Assembly: GCA_033977485.1 (NCBI GenBank)
Contig: CM066994.1
Coordinates: 28,780,637 to 28,844,636, forward strand
DNA length: 64,000 bases
Direction of reading: 5' to 3'
From: Hydrangea macrophylla
Taxonomy: Eukaryota > Streptophyta > Magnoliopsida > Cornales > Hydrangeaceae
The notes beneath the pieces were generated by a model. It was not told the DNA's origin. It ran no database searches and was given only the letters and a program-made list of their open reading frames with translations. The position numbers were made by a program, and so were the translations under genes. Shown piece after piece: positions 56,872-64,000 of this stretch (position 1 is the first letter of the stretch; the number at the start of each line of letters is the position of its first letter).

Positions 56872-59578
56872 TCACTGAGCCTTCTGGACTGCAGTGATTA
56901 ACCCGGATGAGTTAAACGTGATCGCGTCGTACCTGAGAAACAAATGAGCCACAAAAAGAGATGCAGTGAGAGTTACGTAGTCTTTGGCCGCACACTGCTT
57001 GTTGGACTCACTGGGTGACCCGGTCTGTGGCCCGTTCGACCAATATAGGTGACTCAGTAACTCTTTGCCTTTCTCTTTTGTGAAGCGATGGGGATCGAAT
57101 GTTTCAGGATTGTCGAACACCTTCGGGTCTCTCATAACTAACGGCTGATATCCACAGAGAAGCTCTCCTTTCTTTATCTCAAAAACTGAGTCATGCGAAC
57201 TGAGTACAAAATCCTTCCTGGCCCGCCCATATTGAATCGGTACGGGCGGGTTCCATCGGAGTGTCTCGTAAACAAAAGACTGCACGAGTTCCAACCCTCT
57301 CACCGAGTCAAAACTCAGAGTTGACCCGCTTTTTGCTCTCACTTCATTTCTGAGTTTCTCTTGTAAGCCAGTGTTATCACTCGTGAGTGCATTTAACAAC
57401 ATTGGGAGAAACTTAAAGAACCCAGCATACGCATTGAAACCTAGCATGAAAAGAAGGTTGTGAATCGTCTCGTGTCGACTCAGTTTGAACTCAGTCTGAC
57501 CTCTTTCTATCACTTCTTTGCCCTCCTTTTCAAGGAACTCAACGAGTTTGTTATAATCACTTCTTACAAGTGAGAACGGGTATGGAAAAGAGTGAAGAAA
57601 GATCTCTTCGAAGGGTTGTAAGAGGCCGATTTTGAGTACTGGGAGGAGCTGAAGAGCCACCCACTTGAAGACCATCGAGTGGCCTGACTCTGCAATTTTG
57701 GGTGAACTCGCTGTGTCAGCTCCGATGAGGCAGCGAGTGAGGAAGCTAAAGAGGCACTGCTTTAAGGGGACTTGGTAGCTGGCTGAGCCGGACTTGGAGA
57801 GGGTCGACTCAATTGTGTCCCACATGGTGTCGAGCTTGGAGACGAGGGTTGGGACCCAGATGGTGGAGCTCCGTTTGAGAATGTCCAACGCAAAGTTCTT
57901 GATCTATCAATCACAATAGGGTAATGTTTGGGATACAAAAGGTCACAAATACATGCTCATAAAAGGATGTAGCATTCCATGTGACATCCATATGGCAGTA
58001 GAACTCACCACAATAAACCCAACACATGGGATGAGTGACATACATCCTTTTGTGAGCATCTCGTTGTGATCCTTTTGTGTCCCTAGAATTACCCATCACA
58101 ATATTATGTATGGTCGTTATATCATTTTATAATGTATACAATACATTATATTTATGTGTGTGTACATATATATATATAGGCCGACTCCAGTGCGGGCGTT
58201 CGTTTACAGACCAACTCTTTAGCGATGAAATTTTGATTTTTTGGGACAAAATTTTCGTCACTAAAGGTAAAGTACACTTTAGGGACAAACTTTTGACCCG
58301 CTTTAAAGTGTGTTGTACCTTTAGTAATGAAAATTTCGTTACTAAAAGTCAAAATTTCGTCACTAAAAAATTGGTCCGGTAAACGGAATGTACACATTTT
58401 TTGAGATTGGAGATTGCAGAAGATTCTCTTTCTAAGACTTAACTGTTATTACAAAAATTATATTTTTGGTTATGAATGGGTCGATCAAGAAATTATGATA
58501 ATATTTCATACTTTTCATTTTATATCTAACAAAACAAAGGTGTGAGGTCCGATGTGAGTTGACCCTGGCACCAACTCCCCTCGATGTACGTAGGTTCGAA
58601 GCCCTCTCGACTTAAGTAGGTTTGAATCCCTCATTGCAGTGAGAAAAATAAATCTTACAAAAGAAAAAAGAAAAAAGTTCATCCCTTTTCCAATACGGAT
58701 GCCTATGTAGTATCTTATGTTGCCAAATAAAAGTATTGAGTCTATTAGGGAATATCTACATACGTCCCAGGCCCACAAATCATGGGATTCTTGCATGTAG
58801 TGTTGTGCCTCGTCATCCAAATAATTCACTTTCATTTTCATTTGGATGCAAAATTTTACAAAAACATATCACGTGGTACGTACCCTCAATGTAATGCCGA
58901 AAAAACCCTTGCTTTAAGCCTACTAAAAGTGAATTAATTAAGGTCCCATAAAACAGAAAAGTCTCTTATTTCTAAGAGTCTCGTTTGAACAAAAAAAGGA
59001 ATAAAGACAAATTTAAAAAGAAAATGGTTAGTTTTTCATTTATTAAAACAAATACAATTCTTTCTAAGATTGTACTAAATTCAGTATCAAGCTTAAACAT
59101 GCTTCTTCATTATCTAATTCCATACACATCTAATTAAATACTACTAAAAACAAAAAAAAAATGTATTTCCACAGTGGATTAAGTGAAAGCATACCTTGGA
59201 GTGGTTAGGCTCAGAAGTATCGAGGTACGCACACACCCTTTCACCGCCGGTGAAGTTAACACTTGGCATGAAGTCTCCGACCAGTACATTCTTCTTCTCA
59301 ACTAAATCCATGTCAAAGAGGTGAGAGAAAGACTTGCAGTCTAGGACGGCTATGACATTGGGATTCACGCCGATGTAGAACGGGAAGGTCGGGGGCATGT
59401 TTGTTCGGAAAACGGTGCTCTTGTACTTTTCAATTCTCTTTCTAAAGAACATCTCTTCACCTTGAAACCAAGAGTACTCAAGCCTGTCCCATATGGGCCC
59501 CAACAACGGCAGTCCGTGGCCGCCGGGAATCGGACGGATCTTCGGCGGTGAAGTTTTTTGTGATTGGAATGATGACAT
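56872..59578 (-). CDS. HPL: 13-hydroperoxide lyase (CYP74B), two exons
   Basis: Exon 1 runs 59578-59195 (128 codons), with donor AAG|GTATG. Exon 2 runs 57903-56872, with acceptor TAG|ATC and stop TGA. The protein is 471 residues, normal for the family. The N-terminal I-P-G-G-H-G-L-P-L-L-G-P, then T-F-P-F, S-F-S-H-L-F-D-M and V-G-D-F-M-P-S-V are CYP74B signatures. Further marks are the I-helix F-N-A-Y-A-G (284-289), ExxR at E341-R344 and the CYP74-type haem loop N-K-Q-C with Cys432. It cleaves 13-hydroperoxides of linolenic or linoleic acid into C6 aldehydes (green-leaf volatiles) and 12-oxo acids, usually at plastid membranes. No long transit peptide is evident. No coding damage is visible. 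The 1.29-kb intron carries two MITEs, and a copia element lies just upstream of the TATA box. Confidence 0.95.
57919..58094. mobile_element. Mutator-type MITE in lyase intron
   Basis: Ends are GGGTAAT...GGGATACAAAAGG and the inverted CCTTTTGTGTCCC...ATTACCC. The 9-bp sequence ATCACAATA is duplicated exactly at 57910-57918 and 58095-58103, as expected for Mutator-like elements. Its near end is only 13 bp from the exon-2 acceptor AG (57904-57905). Confidence 0.93.
58197..58388. mobile_element. Foldback MITE in lyase intron
   Basis: The left half (CGTTTACAGACCAACT...GATGAAATTTTG...TCACTAAAGGTA) is the imperfect inverted copy of the right half (TACCTTTAGTAATG...CAAAATTTCGTCAC...TTGGTCCGGTAAACG). 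The centre is near 58300. Superfamily and target duplication are unclear. Confidence 0.8.
58389..59194 (-). other. Rest of lyase intron
   Basis: AT-rich intron sequence in which I see no further gene or clear element. Confidence 0.6.
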
Positions 59579-59678
59579 TTGGGTGTGATAAGCTGGAAAA
59601 CTATGGTGGCTTTTGGCTCACTTGGAAAAAAAATGAGATTTAGAACTTGATGATGATAAAACAATGTGATCATATGGG

Positions 59679-59686
59679 TATATATA
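59679..59686 (-). promoter_or_regulatory. TATA box of lyase gene
   Basis: CTATATATAC on the minus strand lies about 100 bp upstream of the lyase start codon, the usual spacing for a plant gene with a short 5' UTR. Confidence 0.7.
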
Positions 59687-59694
59687 GGGAGGGA

Positions 59695-60059
59695 TGTTGT
59701 GAAATTAGTGGAAAGGGTGAATGGCCACTAAGAGATATTGCTTCACACAATGGACACTAACCATTGTGGAATTTCACTATACAAAATCATGGCTATATAT
59801 AGCCATGATTGTTAGTAGAAAGAATGCGGAAGAGAGAAAGAAAGAAAAGAAAAGAAGGAGGAAAGAAAGAGAGAAAAGAGAGTTATAAATATCACTTGTG
59901 TAATTGAGAAATTAGTGCTTGGGTTGTAAAGGTTCAATCAATAATCAAAGGTGATCCCCCTCCGCAGTGGACGTAGGCAAATTGCCGAACCACCTGAAAT
60001 ATTTGTGTCCCTTTGTGTAATTATTTATTTGTGCACCAGTTATTACTAGTTTTATAACA
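59695..60059 (+). repeat. 5' LTR of right-hand copia, 365 bp
   Basis: Starts TGTTGTGAAATTAG and ends TTTATAACA. It includes a 26-bp palindrome with a TATATATA core (59785-59810) and the GTGGACGTAGGCAAATTGCC leader block (59967-59986) common to plant copia LTRs. Confidence 0.88.
59785..59810. promoter_or_regulatory. Perfect 26-bp palindrome with TATA core
   Basis: The 26 bases equal their own reverse complement: arm AATCATGGC, then TATATATA, then the mirrored arm. A TATA box that reads the same on both strands inside an LTR could start transcription in either direction. Confidence 0.7.
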
Positions 60060-60080
60060 CGTTATCAGCACGAGCCTGTA
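60060..60080 (+). other. Primer binding site of right-hand copia
   Basis: TTATCAGCACGAGC follows the LTR by two bases. This is the TTATCAGCACGA-type site of one group of plant copia elements. Confidence 0.75.
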
Positions 60081-60179
60081 CCAACTGGGTTGATCATATC
60101 AAAGGGTAAGAATATCATTTTTATTGATTATACTTATACTTAACTGTCTTCATATATAATATATATGTATACATATATA

Positions 60180-60490
60180 CACCCCTGAAGTGGTTATAAT
60201 TTAAACTCCTCTTGATCAAAGGAATTTATTACAAACTTCCTGAAGAAGTAATTAGACAGTCCTCTTGAAGAGGCAATATTTTAAATGCTCCCGAAGAGTT
60301 AAAAAAAAAAATAAATAAAAATTGAACCTCTTGAAGAGGTAATAGATAAAACTTCTGCAGAAGTACTTATTATACTCCTGAAGAGATACAGATATATCTA
60401 TTTTTACTTGTAGATGCATATACTCTTGAAGAGTTAGTCTCTTAAAGAGATTATGGAGAATCAAACTAATTATCCTCCCGAAGAGGAAAT
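60180..60490. repeat. Array of about ten short CTCTTGAAGAG-type hairpins in copia leader
   Basis: Short inverted repeats recur every 20-45 bp between primer site and gag. Clear ones are CCTCTTGAAGAGG at 60261-60273 and 60327-60339, ACTTCTGCAGAAGT at 60351-60364, and ACTCTTGAAGAGT at 60422-60434. Further forms such as CTTCCTGAAGAAG, CTCCCGAAGAG and CTCTTAAAGAG occur. Most share the same loop-proximal TGAA. The stems vary while pairing is kept in most copies. Confidence 0.88.
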
Positions 60491-60602
60491 TCTTATATTG
60501 TAGTATTGCATTATTTACTTGACATTAACATGTTTATTTACATGCATATGCATTTACTAGATTCTAAATATTATTATTTTTATATATATAGTGTTCTACA
60601 AT

Positions 60603-61724
60603 ATGTCAAATCTTGCCAAGCTTGATATTGTGGCTTTGGACATTTCTGGGAACAATTATCTGTTGTGGGCTCACCAAGCTGAAATCCGACTAAAATCAAA
60701 GAAACTTTGGAAAATTGTTGTAGAAGAAAATAATGGATTAGTACAAGATCAAGATAAGTTAGAGGAAGATCAATCCACGGCAATGATTTTCCTTCTCCAC
60801 CATATCCATGAAGGTTTACAAAATGAGTATCTTACGGTCAAAGATCCTTTTATCCTTTGGACTAATTTAAAAGAAAGATTTGAACACATAAGATTGATCA
60901 TTTTGCCAAAAGCTAAATATGATTGGATCCACCTGCGATTCCAGGACTACAAATCAGTTAGAGACTATAACTCTGCTTTATTTCAAATTAGTTCTCAACT
61001 GATGTTGTGTGGGGAAACTATCATTGATCTTCAAATGATAGAAAAAACATTGTCAACATTTCATGCCTCAAGTGTGCTCCTGCAGCAGCAATATCGAGCA
61101 CAAGGATTCACAAAGTACTCCGCATTAATTTCATGTCTTCTTGTTGCGGAACAAAATAATGAATTGTTGATGAAAAATCATAATATGCGCCCCACTGGCT
61201 CGACACCATTGCCCGAAGCAAATGGAACCGTATTCCCTGAAGTGAATACAACTCCACACAATAAACATAGGCATGGACGTGGGGGAAATCATGGATATGG
61301 TCGTGGTCGTGGAAATAATCATAGTCGTAATCATGGTAGTGGCCGTAACCAAGGAAAGAATAACCATTGGCATCGTGAGGGTTATCATCCATACAAGAAC
61401 AACACACCTTACCACCCGAAGTGGAACAAAAATGCTAAAGGCAAAGGTGTACAAAGAGCTGTCAAGAAAGACGAAGATGGTTGCTACAGATGTGGCATGC
61501 AAGGGCATTGGTCGCGTAAATGTCATATACCAAAACACTTAGTAGATCTCTATCAAGCATCACTAAAAGGAAAAGAAAAAGAGATAGAGACACATTTTGC
61601 AGACCATAATGACCCATTGGATATAACCCACTTGGATGTTGCTGATTTCTTGGTCGACCCTAATGCTAATATTGATTGCTTAAACAACAACGAATCTGGG
61701 CTGAACAACTATGCTATGTATTAG
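60603..61724 (+). CDS. Copia gag polyprotein
   Basis: The chain from ATG 60603 is 373 residues. It has the plant copia gag domain (D-I-S-G-N-N-Y-L-L-W near residue 15, then L-W-T-N-L-K-E-R-F near 84), a Gly/His/Arg/Asn-rich RNA-binding stretch (about 220-290) and a CCHC zinc knuckle (C-Y-R-C-G-M-Q-G-H-W-S-R-K-C) near residue 300. It forms the virus-like particle and binds genomic RNA. It ends at TAG 61722-61724. The codons after this TAG stay open in the same frame into pol. I chose 60603 because it is the first ATG; the frame upstream is short. Confidence 0.92.
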   Translation: MSNLAKLDIVALDISGNNYLLWAHQAEIRLKSKKLWKIVVEENNGLVQDQDKLEEDQSTAMIFLLHHIHEGLQNEYLTVKDPFILWTNLKERFEHIRLIILPKAKYDWIHLRFQDYKSVRDYNSALFQISSQLMLCGETIIDLQMIEKTLSTFHASSVLLQQQYRAQGFTKYSALISCLLVAEQNNELLMKNHNMRPTGSTPLPEANGTVFPEVNTTPHNKHRHGRGGNHGYGRGRGNNHSRNHGSGRNQGKNNHWHREGYHPYKNNTPYHPKWNKNAKGKGVQRAVKKDEDGCYRCGMQGHWSRKCHIPKHLVDLYQASLKGKEKEIETHFADHNDPLDITHLDVADFLVDPNANIDCLNNNESGLNNYAMY

Positions 61725-64000
61725 ATTGCCTTATTGTACTCCGCTTGTATCTTTGTTTTCTTAATAATGTATAAACAGTTTCTGTTGGTTATAATAATAT
61801 ATGCATCTTATTACTTGATAGATTGTACGATGAAAGATGGAGATATATGTCTGGTTGATAGTGCAACTACACATACCATTCTTCAAGACCAGAGATATTT
61901 CTGGAACTTGAAATTAGCAGAAGCTAATGTGAGCACAATATCTGGTACTACCAGTCTCATTGAAGGCTCTGGAAAAGCAAGCATTATTTTATCAAAAGGA
62001 ACAACGATTCATTTAGAAAATGCTCTATACTCTAGCAAATCCCGAAGAAATTTGCTCAGTTTCAAAGATATCCGCCGAAATGGATTCCACGTTGAAACCA
62101 TTAACGAGGGTAATATTGAGTACCTTTGCATCACTAAAGTCGTTTCAAACAAAAAGCATATTTTGGAAAAACTTCATGCACACTCCTCTGGATTGTATCA
62201 GACAACGATAAGTGCTATTGAATCACATGTTGTGGTGAACCAAAAGTTTTCTGACCCAAAAGTGTTTGGACTTTGGCATGATCGTCTTGGTCATCCTGGA
62301 GCTATTATGATGCGTAGGATCATTGAAACCTCAAATGGACATCCTTTAAGAAATCAGAAAATCCTTTTACCTCGTGATAATCCTTGTACTGCTTGTTCAC
62401 AAGGAAAATTGATTGTGAGACCATCTCCAACAAAAGTGAAAATTGAATCCCCAGTATTTTTGGAACGTATCCAAGGGGATATTTGTGGACCTATTCATCC
62501 ACCGTCTGGACCATTTTTCTACTTTATGGTCTTACTAGATGCTTCAACTAGATGGTCGCATGTTTGTTTACTCTCATCTCGTAATGCTGCATTTGCCAGA
62601 CTTCTTGCTCAGATAATTCGATTACGAGCACAATTTTCTGATTTTCCTATCAAAACTATACGTCTTGATAATGCTGGGGAATTCACATCCAAGGCATTTG
62701 ATGACTATTGCATGTCAATAGGAATTCATGTTGAACATCCCGTTGCTCACGTGCATACACAGAATGGTTTAGCTGAGTCGTTTATCAAACGTCTCAAGTT
62801 GGTTGCTAGACCCTTACTTTTGAGAACAAAGCTGCCTACATCTGCTTGGGGTCATGCCATATTACATGCTGCATCATTAATTCGGATTAGACCAACTTCT
62901 TATCATGAATACTCCCCTTTACAACTTGTATTTGGACAACCACCTAATGTTTCCCATCTACGAGTTTTTGGTTGTGCTGTGCAAGTTCCTATTGCACCCC
63001 CACAACGCACAAAAATGGGTCCTCAGAGACGCCTTGGAGTTTACGTTGGTTTTGATTCACCATCTATAATAAGATATCTTGAACCCCTAACTGGTGATCT
63101 TTTTACTGCACGGTTTGCAGACTGTCATTTTGATGAGACCGTATTCCCACCATTAGGGGGAGAAAAGCTGAAACCTGAAGCTCAGCATGAAATTTCTTGG
63201 AATACATTGGCAATGTCTCATCTTGATCCTCGCACCAATCAATGTGAACTTGAAGTTCAAAGGATCATTCATTTGCAAAAGGTTGCAAATCAATTGCCTG
63301 ATGCATTCACTGATGCAAAGAAAGTGATAAAATCACATATACCGGCTGTAAACACTCCAGCAAGAATTGAAGTCCCAAGAGGACAATCTGGTAGTGCAGC
63401 GGTAGATGAGTCTACGGCACGATTGAAACGTGGTAGACCTAGTGGTGCAAAGGATAAGGTTCCTCGGAAGAGGAAAATAAAAGGACATATTAACAAAGTG
63501 GAAACTCATACAGAGATCTCAAAAGGCGCTATAGAAATACTTGATAAATCCAACGTTGGTCAACAGGGTTCCCCTGGAGAGGAACAAGTAGCCCATGAAG
63601 AGGCACAAGTATTTGAGAATAAAGAGATCTCGATAAACTATATGTCCACTGGAAATATGTGGGATCGTAATGGCACGGTCATTGATCACATATTTGCCTT
63701 TACGGTAGCACTAGACATCACCCAAAGTGATGAGGATCCTGAACCACAAAAAGTGGAAGAATGTCGAGATAGAATTGATTGGCCAAAGTGGGAAGAGGCC
63801 ATACAAACTGAGTTAAACTCATTAGAAAAACGGGAAGTGTTTGGGCCTGTAGTCCCTACACCTGAAGATGTAAGTCCCGTTGGGTACAAATGGGTATTTG
63901 TACGGAAACGTAATGAGAAAAATGAGATTGTACGATACAAGGCCCGACTTGTAGCACAAGGTTTCTCACAGAGACCTGGCATCGATTACGATGAAACATA
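61725..64000 (+). CDS. Copia pol (protease, integrase, start of RT), partial
   Basis: I read this frame codon by codon and it is open from just after the gag TAG to the window end. A short hydrophobic linker (61725-61820) leads to a protease with V-D-S-A-T-T-H, then the pre-integrase box L-W-H-D-R-L-G-H. Integrase has catalytic positions in G-D-I-C-G-P, L-D-N-A-G-E-F and the Glu of G-L-A-E-S. A linker follows, then the RT start (W-V-F-V-R-K-R, Y-K-A-R-L-V-A-Q-G-F). The RT catalytic box and RNase H are beyond the edge. There is no ATG right at its start, so it must be made by readthrough, from a spliced RNA, or from a variant without the stop. Confidence 0.92.
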   Translation, partial: MALLYSACIFVFLIMYKQFLLVIIIYASYYLIDCTMKDGDICLVDSATTHTILQDQRYFWNLKLAEANVSTISGTTSLIEGSGKASIILSKGTTIHLENALYSSKSRRNLLSFKDIRRNGFHVETINEGNIEYLCITKVVSNKKHILEKLHAHSSGLYQTTISAIESHVVVNQKFSDPKVFGLWHDRLGHPGAIMMRRIIETSNGHPLRNQKILLPRDNPCTACSQGKLIVRPSPTKVKIESPVFLERIQGDICGPIHPPSGPFFYFMVLLDASTRWSHVCLLSSRNAAFARLLAQIIRLRAQFSDFPIKTIRLDNAGEFTSKAFDDYCMSIGIHVEHPVAHVHTQNGLAESFIKRLKLVARPLLLRTKLPTSAWGHAILHAASLIRIRPTSYHEYSPLQLVFGQPPNVSHLRVFGCAVQVPIAPPQRTKMGPQRRLGVYVGFDSPSIIRYLEPLTGDLFTARFADCHFDETVFPPLGGEKLKPEAQHEISWNTLAMSHLDPRTNQCELEVQRIIHLQKVANQLPDAFTDAKKVIKSHIPAVNTPARIEVPRGQSGSAAVDESTARLKRGRPSGAKDKVPRKRKIKGHINKVETHTEISKGAIEILDKSNVGQQGSPGEEQVAHEEAQVFENKEISINYMSTGNMWDRNGTVIDHIFAFTVALDITQSDEDPEPQKVEECRDRIDWPKWEEAIQTELNSLEKREVFGPVVPTPEDVSPVGYKWVFVRKRNEKNEIVRYKARLVAQGFSQRPGIDYDET

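Larger units (their letters stand above)
59695..64000 (+). mobile_element. Copia element with open gag-pol, runs off right edge
   Basis: 5' LTR (59695-60059), primer site, leader hairpin array, gag and pol up to early RT are present in order. No frameshift is visible in about 3.4 kb of coding sequence, only one TAG between gag and pol, so the copy looks recent or still competent. The bases before the LTR are AGGGA; the matching duplication would lie outside the window. Confidence 0.92.

Noticed and set aside
61108..61542. Minus-strand and +1 frames rich in His/Asp/Tyr or Val/Ile across the gag gene
   Set aside because: They are shadows of the Gly/His/Arg-rich RNA-binding part of copia gag.

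Overview
The window is repeat-dense nuclear DNA from a flowering plant, very probably a eudicot. Split genes with GT-AG introns, a CYP74B hydroperoxide lyase, a captured plant deoxyhypusine synthase exon, Tat-lineage Ty3 and Ty1/copia retrotransposons, CACTA, hAT, Mutator-type and Stowaway elements all point that way. The species cannot be fixed from the sequence. Only one ordinary host gene is visible, hydroperoxide lyase at 56872-59578 on the minus strand. Almost everything else is nested mobile DNA.

Layout. (1) 1-17803: a very large, decayed Tat-lineage (Ogre/Retand-like) Ty3 element on the minus strand. Its 5' LTR (14653-17803) and primer binding site are on the right, followed leftwards by gag, protease-RT, dual RNase H and integrase. 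Beyond integrase it carries a two-gene cassette on the opposite strand: a six-exon plant-mobile-domain-like gene (2459-4630) and a single-exon DUF7745-like gene (4969-5967). Hairpin repeats lie where the two strands converge, and a 155-bp satellite lies upstream of the cassette. The 3' LTR lies beyond the left edge. (2) 17804-19083 and 36306-36590: pieces of a second Tat-like element, split by a CACTA transposon. (3) 19084-36305: CACTA-1, with perfect 3-bp target duplication. It holds a truncated TNP2 transposase, a 179-bp satellite, a 7.4-kb Athila-like non-autonomous LTR element (itself hit by a Stowaway MITE) and a probable 3-kb solo LTR. (4) 36590-53287: a tandem LTR-internal-LTR-internal-LTR array of a gag-only copia family. 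Insertions into it are a second copia element (36993-39648), an LTR fragment of the Athila-like family (40168-41782), a hAT element carrying deoxyhypusine synthase exon 1 (43720-44908), and CACTA-2 (46738-51257). (5) 53296-56871: a Tat LTR fragment, a local duplication and foldback MITEs downstream of the lyase gene. (6) 56872-59578: the lyase gene, whose intron holds two MITEs. (7) 59695-64000: a copia element with an open gag-pol frame, inserted 8 bp upstream of the lyase TATA box and running off the right edge.

The most interesting structure is the antisense cassette of the Tat element. It keeps introns because the retroelement's genomic RNA is made from the other strand, so they are not spliced out during retrotransposition. 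A second theme is that unrelated elements here each carry arrays of short palindromes in non-coding parts. The clearest is a set of about ten near-identical hairpins between primer binding site and gag in the right-hand copia element.
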